A stretch of DNA of 64,000 bases from contig CP070652.1 in NCBI GenBank assembly GCA_020354645.1, positions 691,065 to 755,064 of the forward strand. Reading direction: 5' to 3'. Of this stretch, positions 44,397 through 53,477 are shown piece by piece. Source of the DNA: Deltaproteobacteria bacterium. Its GTDB lineage: Bacteria > Desulfobacterota > Desulfobacteria > Desulfobacterales > G020354645. Under the pieces are notes generated by a model that was not told the DNA's origin, searched no databases, and saw nothing but the letters and a program-made list of their open reading frames with translations. Within the stretch, counting starts at the first letter, position 1, and each line of letters starts with the position of its first letter. The translations under genes and the position numbers were made by a program.

Positions 44397-44515
44397 CTGC
44401 CGGGATGAAATATTGAATTGTGCTAAAGATTGAATGGTCTTTTAGAATTGAATTGGATGAGAAAACTAAAAAAAGCGAAAATTCGCCGCATAGCGACGGG
44501 GTGGGTCGCCGAAAT

Positions 44516-45904
44516 TTAACCTGTTTGTAACTTTTTGCGGCGGTATCGGTAGGTATGGTGATTGATATTCAAAAGTTTTGCGGCTTTACTCTCATTACCT
44601 TTGGCCATTCTAAATGCTTCCTCAATGTAAAACTTTTCCAAAGCTTTTTCGACTGTGGTAAGATCGATACCTTCCTGGGGTATGGGTGGAAAAGGGGTGT
44701 TTTCGAGTGCCAGCTCCCGTCCTCCTCCCACGCTCATAGCTTCCAGACCAAGATCCTGGAGAGTCAGTTCAGCACCTTTGCCGGTGAGCACACCTCTTTC
44801 AATCATATTTTTTAGTTCACGTACGTTACCGGTCCAGTGATAGTTCATTAATCTGTTTTCTGCTTCAGGCGAAATACCGGTGAATTTCTTATTGAATTTG
44901 CGGTCAAACTCCGTTAGAAAATGCCGAGCAAGCGGCATGATATCTTCGCGGCGCTCATTGAGGGAGGGAATCTGCACGCTGATGACACCCAATCGGAAAT
45001 ATAAATCTTTCCGGAACAAGGCCTGGTCAATCATTTCGTTAATTTCTTTATTGGTTGCAGAAACCACCCGCGTTTTGATGTGCAATTTTTTGGTCCCGCC
45101 AAGCCGGTAAAACTCTCCGGCTTCAAGAAAACGCAGCAATTTGGCCTGGGCTTCAAGACTCAAGTCACCGACTTCATCAAGAAACAGCGTGCCGTTTGCC
45201 GACTCTTCTATCAGGCCCTTTTTGCCGGCAACTCCGGCCCCACTAAAAGCCCCTTTTTCGTAACCAAAAAGTTCACTTTCTATCAGATCCTTAGGAATCG
45301 CTGCACAGTTTACAGTCGTTAAAGGTCCCCTAAAGTTGGGGCTTCGATAATGGATGGCACCGGCGATTAATTCTTTGCCCGTCCCGGTTTCTCCAATGAG
45401 AAGAATCGGTGTATCCGGGCTTTTGGCCACCATATCGATGAATTCCATCACATCATGGATAGCGTTGCTTTCCCCGATAAAACACGGCAGATTTTCTTTA
45501 AGGAATTTCTCCTGAAGAGCCTGGACTTCTTTTCTGAGTTTTATGGTATCTAAGGCGTTTCTGATGGTAACTTCCAGCCCATCCATGTGAAGCGGTTTGA
45601 TGACATAATCATAGGCGCCCGATTTCATGCATGAAATAACGGTTTCGATATCTTCATAGGCAGTAATCATAATGACCAGCATATCCGGGTACTGATTTTT
45701 AATTTCGCCAAGAGCCTCGACACCGCTTATCCCCGGCAGTCCGATATCCAAAAGAACCAGATCCGGTGGGTCTTTCTTAATAGCATCTATGGCGGTTTCC
45801 GCATCTGCAAATGTCAACACCCGGTAGTCGGTTTCAATGGCCATTTTTATGCTTTGGGTTATCGTCTCTTCGTCATCAACCACATAGATGGTATACTTTA
45901 TCAT
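44516..45904 (-). CDS. NtrC-family sigma-54 activator B (REC-AAA+-Fis HTH)
   Basis: A 462-residue regulator. Receiver in residues 1-120 (VVDDEETI, LVLLDIGLPGISG, YVIKPL). AAA+ domain about 142-375 with Walker A GETGTGKE and Walker B FLDEVGD. The sigma-54-contact loop reads GAFSGA where GAFTGA is usual. The C-terminal Fis-type HTH is GNESKAAKLLNINHHTYRYR. The large kinase at 46032 lies upstream on the same strand and is its likely partner. Class B operators lie just downstream of its stop. Confidence 0.92.
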   Translation of the reverse strand: MIKYTIYVVDDEETITQSIKMAIETDYRVLTFADAETAIDAIKKDPPDLVLLDIGLPGISGVEALGEIKNQYPDMLVIMITAYEDIETVISCMKSGAYDYVIKPLHMDGLEVTIRNALDTIKLRKEVQALQEKFLKENLPCFIGESNAIHDVMEFIDMVAKSPDTPILLIGETGTGKELIAGAIHYRSPNFRGPLTTVNCAAIPKDLIESELFGYEKGAFSGAGVAGKKGLIEESANGTLFLDEVGDLSLEAQAKLLRFLEAGEFYRLGGTKKLHIKTRVVSATNKEINEMIDQALFRKDLYFRLGVISVQIPSLNERREDIMPLARHFLTEFDRKFNKKFTGISPEAENRLMNYHWTGNVRELKNMIERGVLTGKGAELTLQDLGLEAMSVGGGRELALENTPFPPIPQEGIDLTTVEKALEKFYIEEAFRMAKGNESKAAKLLNINHHTYRYRRKKLQTG

Positions 45905-46031
45905 AGTATTCTCTCTGATATAGGATTAAACAAACTAGAACTTGATTAAACCAGATTCAATTTTAGGCCTTACTTGGGTTTTGCGCCTTCTTGATGGATT
46001 TTATATCGGCATTGATATTTTTAGCAATACT

Positions 46032-49000
46032 TCAATCACCGGATGTTATTACCGGAATCTTAATGATGAACTCGGCACCGCCCAATTTGCTGGTCTTTAT
46101 GCGGATGGAGCCACCGTGATCCGAGATTATTCTGTGACACAAACTGAGGCCGATACCCGTGCTATCCGGTTTGGTGGTGTAGAAGGGATCAAATATCATC
46201 TCCCTAAATTCTACCGGGATGCCCGGACCGGAATCCAGAATCCGGATGTCAACATGATTTTCTTTTGCGGATGAGATAACCTGTATTTTCTTTTCCCCTG
46301 GTATTTTTTTCATGGCATCCGCGGCGTTGTTGATTAGATTTAGTATGGCTACTTCCATAAGCTGAGGATCGAACCGGCATTTTGGCAGACCCTCACTCAA
46401 GGCCGTATCAACTTGAATACCGCTTTTTCGCATGGTAACGGTCGTGAGTTTAATTGCTTCCTCAATGGGTTGATTGATGTCTGCCAAGATGAATTTGGGT
46501 TCACTGGGTTTTGAAAAATCCATCACCCGCCGGATAACCGACTCAATTTTTGCTGAAGCTGATTTTACATGTTGAAATATATCCCTTACTTTTTCAGTTT
46601 GCTCCTCCCCTCTCTCATAAAGCTTCTGAAGGGTATTGAGGTAAATATTAATACCGGACAGCGGATTTCTGATTTCGTGAGCGATACCGGCGGCAACCCG
46701 CCCTAAAGATGCCATTTTATCCTGGATGGTTAGCAGGTGTTCCAATTTTTTGGTCTGGGTCACATCCATCATATTGACCAATATGGCATCTCTGCCGCGA
46801 AATTCAATTTTGCTGGCACGACAATTCACCCATAGCATTTCAGAGAGGCTATCTTCCTTCTCCGTGGGAACAAATCTGAAATTAATATCTGAAGGCTTTG
46901 TCTTTCTTGAACGCAAACCAGCGCTAAACTTTTGAACTCTTTCGATATCATCCGGATGAATCCTTCCATGATCAGCGAGTATGAGGGGTCGCGGCAGCGG
47001 ACCCAAAATTCTCTCTTGTTCCCTGTTTTGATAAACGACTTGCCCATCTTGGACGATGGAAATACCGGTGAGTGAGTTTTCAACCAATCGACGAAATCGC
47101 TGTTCGCTTCTTTGCAGCTCATTTTCAGCCCATTCTCGCTCGACCACCCGGCCCAACCGTTCGGCTATGGCCCCTAAGAGGCTTTTTTCTTCTTTGAGAA
47201 AAGGACCTTCATCACCATCCGGTTTTTCTTCCAGATAACATATGGTTACCTTTCCGATGCGCTCTCCGCGAACATATATATCATGTACCAGTTTCCATTG
47301 GGTTTTTCTAAAGCCGGGAGTCTTGAACTCTTTATCTTCCAATATGATCTGTGCACAGGTGACATCCGGGTATTGCCAAGCTGAGGGCAGTATATCCAAG
47401 GTACCGAGAAGAATATCATCCAATGAGGAATCACGCCGTTCGACCAGATTTGAAAGGCTAAACAAACAATTCAGCTCTTTTACCCTTTCCTTGAGCTGGT
47501 TCACACTTTTTTGCAAGGCTTGCTCAGCCTCTATACGTTCCGATATATCACGGGCGAAGGCACAACTATATTCCCTGCCTTCGAACTCAATATAATTGAA
47601 TGTAATCTCTACCGGCAGGCTTTCGCCACTTTTAGCGCGGTGGTTGGTTACAACTTTAGAAGATCTCTGTACCTTGAGATCTCGCCAAATTTTTAAATAC
47701 GTTTCATTAGTTAAAGTCGGATCGATATCGGTGACATGCATCGATAGTAATTCATTTTTTGAGTACCCCAGATTGTTGCAGGTCGTATCGTTGACGTCAA
47801 CGATTTGTCCGTGAGAATCGACCCAGTAAAGCATGTCATTGGCCCGGTCAATGGAAAACCTTGTAAGCAGAAGTGCTTGCTCCGCTTGCCTGCGTTCCTT
47901 CATCTCTTTTTCAAGCTCATCGCGCGAAGCCGTGATATCTTTTAAGTTTTCCGTCATCTGATCAAAGGCTCTTCCAAGCTGGCCGATCTCATCACCGGCA
48001 TCTGTGCCAACTTTGTGATTCAGATTTCCCTTTCCAATGATCATCACGCCTTTTTGCAAACTGTTGATCGGATCTGAAATAGATTTTGCTAAGGATAAGG
48101 AAATCAAAACACCGAACATCCCGAGTACTCCCACTAAAATGAGAACGAGATTACGATGATAAATGGCCGGTGCATAGGCTTCCACAATATCGATTTTTGC
48201 AACCATACCCCAGCCAACCACAGGAATATAGCGCCAGGCGGCGATCACTTCTTTTCCCCGGTAATCCAAAAGTGCACCAAAACCCTTCTCGCCATTCAAG
48301 GCCTCTTGGATCGGAAGTGCTCGCTTCTGGCCGAAAACCGCCTTTTTCTTTAATACCGCGTTGGGATCGTGACGAAGGGGGTTCAAAAAGAGTGCCGCAT
48401 CGCCGATCTTTTTTGCTATCAAGGTTTCACCGGTTTTTCCAAGACCGGTTGTTTCCTGGATGAATTCGTAAACCGGATTCATGTTAATTTCGACGGCCAT
48501 CCAGCCGACAACCGTATCCTTATCAACCCGGACTGGCGTTACAACAAGCATTGCAAATTGAAGCGGGTAAACACTTTCTTTGTAAATGTCTGAAAAATAC
48601 ACCCCACCACTCTTGGCATGGACAAAAACGTTTTCAAAGATATCTGAGTAGCAATCATCCAAATGATTTAAAGAGTAGTAAGTGTCTACGGCGTAGACGA
48701 TTTTTCCCTCCGGATTAGTCAAAATTACATCGAGATATCTATGAATCCGCACTTTCTCTTCCAGCATTCTATCCAATTCTTCAATTTGAGCTTGATTCAT
48801 CAGGCTTGAATAATTATCGGGAGGCCTGGACAGGGCAGATAATGCTTTCTTAAAATCCGGATCCTCACGAGTTATTATCAAATCTCTCTTTATCTCGGCA
48901 AAAAAGTCCTCAATTTTTTGGGCCTTTAGATCGGCAATTGTTCTCAATCCCTCTATTCTCAAAGTCTCTAAAGCATTTTTGGCATTAAAATACCCCAGTG

Positions 49001-49070
49001 CGCCGATTAACATCATCGGAATAAGGGTAGAGGCAAGGAGAATATACGTTATCTTTTTCTTGAGTGTCAT
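46032..49070 (-). CDS. Large hybrid-sensor histidine kinase (dCache-HAMP-PAS-GAF-like-PAS-HisKA-HATPase)
   Basis: A protein of 1012 residues. TM1 near 8-27, dCache sensor about 30-300, TM2 near 308-328, HAMP about 330-382 (SISDPINSLQKGVMIIGKGN). A first PAS is near 400-510, followed by a GAF-like middle part around 535-655 (LKERVKELNCLFSLSNLVER) and a second PAS near 665-790. H-box [20 protein letters not shown] near 795. ATPase motifs NLINNAADAM, LDSGPGI, FDPFYTTKPDSTGIGLSL are complete. It reads an external ligand plus probably two internal signals and should phosphorylate NtrC B, 127 bp downstream. Confidence 0.9.
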   Translation of the reverse strand: MTLKKKITYILLASTLIPMMLIGALGYFNAKNALETLRIEGLRTIADLKAQKIEDFFAEIKRDLIITREDPDFKKALSALSRPPDNYSSLMNQAQIEELDRMLEEKVRIHRYLDVILTNPEGKIVYAVDTYYSLNHLDDCYSDIFENVFVHAKSGGVYFSDIYKESVYPLQFAMLVVTPVRVDKDTVVGWMAVEINMNPVYEFIQETTGLGKTGETLIAKKIGDAALFLNPLRHDPNAVLKKKAVFGQKRALPIQEALNGEKGFGALLDYRGKEVIAAWRYIPVVGWGMVAKIDIVEAYAPAIYHRNLVLILVGVLGMFGVLISLSLAKSISDPINSLQKGVMIIGKGNLNHKVGTDAGDEIGQLGRAFDQMTENLKDITASRDELEKEMKERRQAEQALLLTRFSIDRANDMLYWVDSHGQIVDVNDTTCNNLGYSKNELLSMHVTDIDPTLTNETYLKIWRDLKVQRSSKVVTNHRAKSGESLPVEITFNYIEFEGREYSCAFARDISERIEAEQALQKSVNQLKERVKELNCLFSLSNLVERRDSSLDDILLGTLDILPSAWQYPDVTCAQIILEDKEFKTPGFRKTQWKLVHDIYVRGERIGKVTICYLEEKPDGDEGPFLKEEKSLLGAIAERLGRVVEREWAENELQRSEQRFRRLVENSLTGISIVQDGQVVYQNREQERILGPLPRPLILADHGRIHPDDIERVQKFSAGLRSRKTKPSDINFRFVPTEKEDSLSEMLWVNCRASKIEFRGRDAILVNMMDVTQTKKLEHLLTIQDKMASLGRVAAGIAHEIRNPLSGINIYLNTLQKLYERGEEQTEKVRDIFQHVKSASAKIESVIRRVMDFSKPSEPKFILADINQPIEEAIKLTTVTMRKSGIQVDTALSEGLPKCRFDPQLMEVAILNLINNAADAMKKIPGEKKIQVISSAKENHVDIRILDSGPGIPVEFREMIFDPFYTTKPDSTGIGLSLCHRIISDHGGSIRIKTSKLGGAEFIIKIPVITSGD

Positions 49071-49242
49071 TTAGTTTTCCCTTGATAAAACTTTTTATGC
49101 TTATCTGTTCGCATAGCCTAATGACAGCCTTCGTCGATCATCAGGTTGTCTGATCTCACCCCCAATTGCAGAAAAAATAGTTACGGATACCTCCTTTTGC
49201 GCTCTATCCCTGTATTGGGAAGTTTGTGTGCAGGTCCCCCCT

Positions 49243-49281
49243 GTTGAAATCCTTCGAAATCGCGTTTCGAAATATTTCTAA
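49243..49281 (+). promoter_or_regulatory. Tandem class B activator sites
   Basis: GTTGAA-ATCC-TTCGAA (49243-49258) and TTCGAA-ATAT-TTCTAA (49266-49281) are spaced 23 bp. Centres lie 115.5 and 92.5 bp upstream of the GG of the 49364 promoter. The inner site is strong, the outer one is weaker on its left half. Confidence 0.55.
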
Positions 49282-49363
49282 ATTCGATCATTCGATAAGA
49301 TTAGTTATATACCGTCAAAAAAATAACTATCTGAATATATAATGAAAATAGCCAAATCTTTAT

Positions 49364-49380
49364 ATGGCACGATTCATGCT
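49364..49380 (+). promoter_or_regulatory. Sigma-54 promoter upstream of kinase/NtrC pair C
   Basis: ATGGCACGATTCATGCT has the -24 element GGCACG and GC at 10-bp spacing, with ATGC for TTGC at -12. It lies about 270 bp upstream of the GAF kinase start (49648). The 577-bp intergenic region holds no small gene that I could find. Confidence 0.62.
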
Positions 49381-49647
49381 CTTGAGAGGCAAACAGCATA
49401 CCCGAGTTTCATAAGTATTCATATATTTGTCTAAAATAATGATGGGAATTTAGCAATAATCTTTAGCATTTTATAGGAAACAAGAAGATAAAAATATTTA
49501 TTCCAGATAGCTTCTTTTAAAGAAAAGGCAGGGTTTGCAGGGAAGCGACCGGCCGAAAGTTATTTAGATAATACGATGATAACCGGTGGTACTGTCTGTG
49601 ATCGTTAAAGCATTCTGTACCGCAACTTTTATACAAAGGATATTATT

Positions 49648-50883
49648 GTGGCCAGCAAAACAAATTACGGGGCCTTCTACCATGCATTTCGGGACATCAG
49701 TAAATTGGTGCATTCCGGCAAGACCCTAAGAGAAGTCTTGCAGCGAGTCGTTTGGAAGTCCACCGAAGTACTCAACGCCAAGGGAGCCCTTTTGCGGGTT
49801 CTCAACCCGGCGTCGAACCAATTTGAAGTTGCCGCCGCATACGGTTTGGGTGAATTATACCTTTCCAAAGGGCCGGTTTCCACCGAAAAAATCGTATCGG
49901 ATCTGAATGGGCCGGATAGGGTCGTGGTGATAGAGGATATTTGGAAAGCACCCAGGGTTGAATATCCTCAGGCAGCATGGGATGAAGGTGTCCGAATGAT
50001 GCTGGATGTGCCGCTGACACTCGAGGAACAAATCATCGGAATCATCAGGATCTATCTGTCCGAACATAGAAATTTTTGCGAAGAAGAAAAGAGTTTTATG
50101 GTTTATATTGCCGAACAATCGGCTTGCGCGATTAACCAAGTTCGATTTATTGAAAATCAACGGGTGCGGTATGATCAACTGGCTTTGCAGACAGAAAAAA
50201 TGTCGGCCTTGGGACGATTGGCAGCCGGCATCGCCCACGAAATCAACAACCCCCTTGCCGGTATTCTTCTCTTCAGCACGAACCTCAGAAAAAAAGTCCA
50301 AGAGCAAGGGCCTCTCAAAGAAGGTCTGGATGTCATCATTCGTGAGGCAATCCGGTGCAAAACCATCATCCAGGAACTCCTCGAGTTTTCCAGGAATAGG
50401 GAACCCCGAATGGTGCCGTCCGACATCAACGAAATAATTAAAAAAGCATTGAGCATACTTGAAAACGAGTTTCGCCTCCAGCGTATCCAGGTCAGTAAAA
50501 ATTTAACAACCCAGATAGAGAAAATAAGTCTGGATGAAAACCAGGTCGAACAAGTCTTGGTGAATATCTTGCTCAATGCCATTCAGGCCACTCCCGGACA
50601 GGGAAAAATTACTGTCAAAAGTGACATGAATTCTAAGCGCAACATCGTAAAAGTGGTAATCTCCGACACCGGATGCGGGATTGCGCCGCAGCATCTGTCC
50701 AAAATTTTTGAACCCTTTTTCTCCACCAAAGAAAAAGGAACCGGACTCGGTCTGGCTGTCAGCTATGGTATTGTAAAGAACCACCAGGGCAACATAGAGG
50801 TTGCCAGCCAACCGGGCAAGGGCGCCTGTTTTACCATCACTTTTCCTAGACATAAAGAGTCCTCCCAAGGCAAAACCCGGTAA
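49648..50883 (+). CDS. Histidine kinase C: GAF-HisKA-HATPase (partner of NtrC C)
   Basis: A 411-residue soluble kinase. The GAF domain fills residues about 20-165 (NAKGALLRVLNPASNQFEVA; MMLDVPLTLEEQIIGIIRIY). H-box [20 protein letters not shown] near 195. ATPase motifs NILLNAIQAT, SDTGCGI, FEPFFSTKEKGTGLGLAV. It starts with GTG after AAAGGAT and ends 8 bp before the NtrC gene. The ligand is cytoplasmic and unknown. It may itself be induced by NtrC B through the class B sites upstream. Confidence 0.9.
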   Translation: MASKTNYGAFYHAFRDISKLVHSGKTLREVLQRVVWKSTEVLNAKGALLRVLNPASNQFEVAAAYGLGELYLSKGPVSTEKIVSDLNGPDRVVVIEDIWKAPRVEYPQAAWDEGVRMMLDVPLTLEEQIIGIIRIYLSEHRNFCEEEKSFMVYIAEQSACAINQVRFIENQRVRYDQLALQTEKMSALGRLAAGIAHEINNPLAGILLFSTNLRKKVQEQGPLKEGLDVIIREAIRCKTIIQELLEFSRNREPRMVPSDINEIIKKALSILENEFRLQRIQVSKNLTTQIEKISLDENQVEQVLVNILLNAIQATPGQGKITVKSDMNSKRNIVKVVISDTGCGIAPQHLSKIFEPFFSTKEKGTGLGLAVSYGIVKNHQGNIEVASQPGKGACFTITFPRHKESSQGKTR

Positions 50884-50891
50884 ACCGAGAC

Positions 50892-52331
50892 ATGAAGCCA
50901 ACCAACATATTAACCATCGATGATGAGCCGGTCATTTGTGATGCGTGCCGCCTGGTCCTTTCGGAAAGAGGTTATTCTGTCAACACCAGCATGACAGGCA
51001 AAGACGCACTCAGGGCAATCGAAAAAGGCCTCTACGATGTTGTCTTATTGGACATGAAACTTCCTGATATGGATGGGATGGATATCCTGCGAACACTCAG
51101 GAAAGAAAATCCCGACCTGTATGTCATCGTGATGACCGGATACTCGACAGTTTCCAATGCAGTGGCGGCCATGAGGCTGGGTGCCTTTGATTATCTTGCC
51201 AAGCCCTTTACCGAAGATGAACTCAGTATTGCTGTGGAAAGGGCCATCGAAAACAAACGATTAAAAGAGGAAAACCTTTCCCTCAGAACTCAACTCTACG
51301 AACGCTTTGATTTCAACAACATCATTGGAGAAAATCCCAAGATACTCAGAATATTTGATCAAATTAAGAGAGTCGCCCCGACAGACAGCACGGTTTTTAT
51401 CGAGGGAGAAAGCGGCACCGGCAAAGAGCTCGTGGCAAGGGCCATTCACGCTCACAGTCAAAGGGCTGCGCGGAAATTCATAGCCTTAGACTGCAGCACA
51501 TTATCAACTGGTCTTCTGGAAAGCGAACTTTTCGGTCATGTCAAGGGTGCCTTCACCGGTGCGATCCACAACAAGGCAGGTATTTTTGAAGTCGCCAATG
51601 AGGGAACGCTTTTTCTAGATGAGGTGGCAAATTTGAGCAGCGAGATCCAGGGCAAGCTCCTGCGCGTCATGGAGACCCAAGAATACAAGCCGGTGGGGGC
51701 CAGCGTTGAAAAAAAAACTGATGTCAGGATTGTTGCAGCCACCAATAGAGAACTCAAGCGTCTGGTAGAAGAAGGCACTTTTAGGGAAGATCTATTTTAC
51801 CGGTTTAACGTATTTCCAAATTATCTTCCCCCCCTCCGTGAGCGGAAAGATGACATTCCAAAACTGGCTTACCATTTCCTTAAATTCTTCTGCAAAGAAA
51901 TGGGCAAACGGATCGAGGGATTTTCAGATGATGCAATGGAACTGTTGGTGAAACAAGAATGGCCCGGGAATGTTCGGCAGTTAAAAAATGTTATCGAGCG
52001 CCTGGTAATCATGGCTGATGAGAACATTTTAGATATGGTTAATATGATGGACTTCTTACGGATCAAAAAAGCAGCGCATGAGATGTCCGTACCGGAAACC
52101 CTCGCAGAGCTCTATGGATTTAAAAAACAAATATTAAAAGATCACTATCGCCAAACCGAAAAGGCTTTCCTCATGAAAGCGCTCAAAGACTGCGAGGGAA
52201 ACATTTCCCGGGCCGCCAAAAAGGTCGGCATGCAACGATCGAATTTTCACGCCCTAATGAAAAATCATCATCTCTCAGTAAAAGATATCCATGTGAAGCG
52301 CCCCGCCCTGAAGAGAGGCGCTTCCCGCTAA
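50892..52331 (+). CDS. NtrC-family sigma-54 activator C (REC-AAA+-Fis HTH)
   Basis: A 479-residue regulator. Receiver 1-122 (TIDDEPVI, VLLDMKLPDMDG, YLAKPFT). AAA+ about 145-380 with Walker A GESGTGKE, sigma-54 loop GAFTGA and Walker B FLDEVAN. A long helical linker leads to the Fis-type HTH (EGNISRAAKKVGMQRSNFHA) and a basic tail. Two perfect TGTATAA-N4-TTATACA operators lie 50 and 120 bp after its stop and precede a sigma-54 promoter, which leads to the receiver at 52659 and perhaps to the Hdr-Fdh genes. Confidence 0.93.
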   Translation: MKPTNILTIDDEPVICDACRLVLSERGYSVNTSMTGKDALRAIEKGLYDVVLLDMKLPDMDGMDILRTLRKENPDLYVIVMTGYSTVSNAVAAMRLGAFDYLAKPFTEDELSIAVERAIENKRLKEENLSLRTQLYERFDFNNIIGENPKILRIFDQIKRVAPTDSTVFIEGESGTGKELVARAIHAHSQRAARKFIALDCSTLSTGLLESELFGHVKGAFTGAIHNKAGIFEVANEGTLFLDEVANLSSEIQGKLLRVMETQEYKPVGASVEKKTDVRIVAATNRELKRLVEEGTFREDLFYRFNVFPNYLPPLRERKDDIPKLAYHFLKFFCKEMGKRIEGFSDDAMELLVKQEWPGNVRQLKNVIERLVIMADENILDMVNMMDFLRIKKAAHEMSVPETLAELYGFKKQILKDHYRQTEKAFLMKALKDCEGNISRAAKKVGMQRSNFHALMKNHHLSVKDIHVKRPALKRGASR

Positions 52332-52380
52332 GGAAAACATTTGTTTCAGATAGCTTCCTTTTATTTATAAGCTGCCTGGA

Positions 52381-52398
52381 TGTATAATTTTTTATACA
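52381..52398 (+). promoter_or_regulatory. Class C activator-binding site, distal
   Basis: TGTATAA-TTTT-TTATACA is a perfect 7-bp inverted repeat with a 4-bp spacer. Its centre is 70 bp upstream of the proximal site and about 187 bp from the GG of the 52575 promoter. Confidence 0.72.
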
Positions 52399-52450
52399 CT
52401 CTGGTATCATTGAAAAAACAGGGCACCCGGACCCTCAAGAACGCTTCTGT

Positions 52451-52468
52451 TGTATAAAATTTTATACA
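52451..52468 (+). promoter_or_regulatory. Class C activator-binding site, proximal
   Basis: TGTATAAAATTTTATACA is an 18-bp perfect palindrome centred 117.5 bp upstream of the GG of the 52575 promoter. This is the same distance as for class A and the outer class B sites. It is not found elsewhere in the window by eye. Confidence 0.75.
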
Positions 52469-52574
52469 TTTTCACGCCGTTGCAGTTAATCCGCATTTTT
52501 CCTCTGAAATGTGTAACCCATCAATAATACAAGCTATTTTATTTCAAACAGACAAGAGAAATCGAAAAATATTT

Positions 52575-52591
52575 CTGGCACATTAATTGCT
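52575..52591 (+). promoter_or_regulatory. Sigma-54 promoter of the receiver upstream of hdrA
   Basis: CTGGCACATTAATTGCT matches the -24/-12 consensus with 10-bp GG-GC spacing. It lies 68 bp upstream of the receiver start at 52659. Confidence 0.85.
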
Positions 52592-52658
52592 CATTTTTGG
52601 GGCAAAGGGGATTTCGCACCAAACACAATTTTTAACTTGCCAATAAGGGGGAAGAACA

Positions 52659-53348
52659 ATGAATACGCAAAACAATATCACCGTGGCGGAACGCGCTACC
52701 AATCCTCATATTCTGGTAATGGAGGATGAATCCAGTGTGGCCCAGGGCCTCAAAATGGTCCTGACCGAAGAAGGGTACGATGTAGATGTGGCAATGACCG
52801 GTGGTAGTGCTTTAACCACCCTCGAAAACGACGGCATTGATCTTTTGCTTGCCGACCTTCGGTTGCCGGACATAGACGGCATGGAAGTGATCAGACAAGT
52901 AAAGGAAAAAAAGCCTGAAACCGAAGTCATTGTCATTACCGGCTATGCAACAGTTTCCTCGGCTGTGGAAGCCATGAAACTGGGTGTTTACGACTATCTG
53001 GCCAAACCTTTCACGGAAAAACAAGTCAGGATCACTGTTGAAGGTGCCCTTCGGAAAGGAAAAGAAGAATCAGGTGCCCTAAAAGAAACCGTCCCCACAG
53101 CAGAGGAAGAAAAACTGATCCAGAAGCGCGAAGTGATGCGGGTGCTGAACAGAACCTCTGACGATACAGAGTTTTGGACCAATTTAATGGAGGGCGGATC
53201 CAAGGCCCTCGAAGGCTATCGCTTGTCTGACGAAGCCAAGGCAGCAATTATTTCGGGTGATCTGAAATGGTTGAACACACACGTGGGCGAACTAACCCAA
53301 AAGCAGCTGATGTTTATTTACAAGCGTCTTGAACGTGAAGCCTGGTAA
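52659..53348 (+). CDS. Response regulator with an unusual C-terminal helical (LigA-like) domain
   Basis: A 229-residue protein. Receiver in residues about 14-132 (ILVMEDESSV, LLLADLRLPDIDG, VITGYAT, YLAKPFT). Residues about 145-229 form a helical module with FWTNLMEGGSKALEGYRLSD, then AAIISGDLKWLNTHVGELTQ. The spacing and helices remind me of the small LigA-type subunit of ring-cleavage dioxygenases, used here without its catalytic partner. There is no DNA-binding motif. GGGGGA precedes the ATG. It follows a sigma-54 promoter with class C sites and lies directly before hdrA, so it may act on the Hdr-Fdh complex. Confidence 0.8.
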   Translation: MNTQNNITVAERATNPHILVMEDESSVAQGLKMVLTEEGYDVDVAMTGGSALTTLENDGIDLLLADLRLPDIDGMEVIRQVKEKKPETEVIVITGYATVSSAVEAMKLGVYDYLAKPFTEKQVRITVEGALRKGKEESGALKETVPTAEEEKLIQKREVMRVLNRTSDDTEFWTNLMEGGSKALEGYRLSDEAKAAIISGDLKWLNTHVGELTQKQLMFIYKRLEREAW

Positions 53349-53390
53349 TTTGAGAGGTAGCCCACCCATTCTAATATACTGATTATTGGG

Positions 53391-53407
53391 CTGGTATAAA
53401 AATTGCT
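53391..53407 (+). promoter_or_regulatory. Weak sigma-54-like promoter before hdrA
   Basis: CTGGTATAAAAATTGCT has GG and GC at 10-bp spacing and a perfect TTGCT, but TAT replaces CAC. No operator of class A, B or C was found at the usual distance, which falls inside the receiver gene. It could instead be fortuitous. Confidence 0.35.
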
Positions 53408-53477
53408 TTCGAAATGGGCAGATAGGGATGTAAACTTCAGCAACATACACCATCATCAAATAAAATACGCGGGAGCT

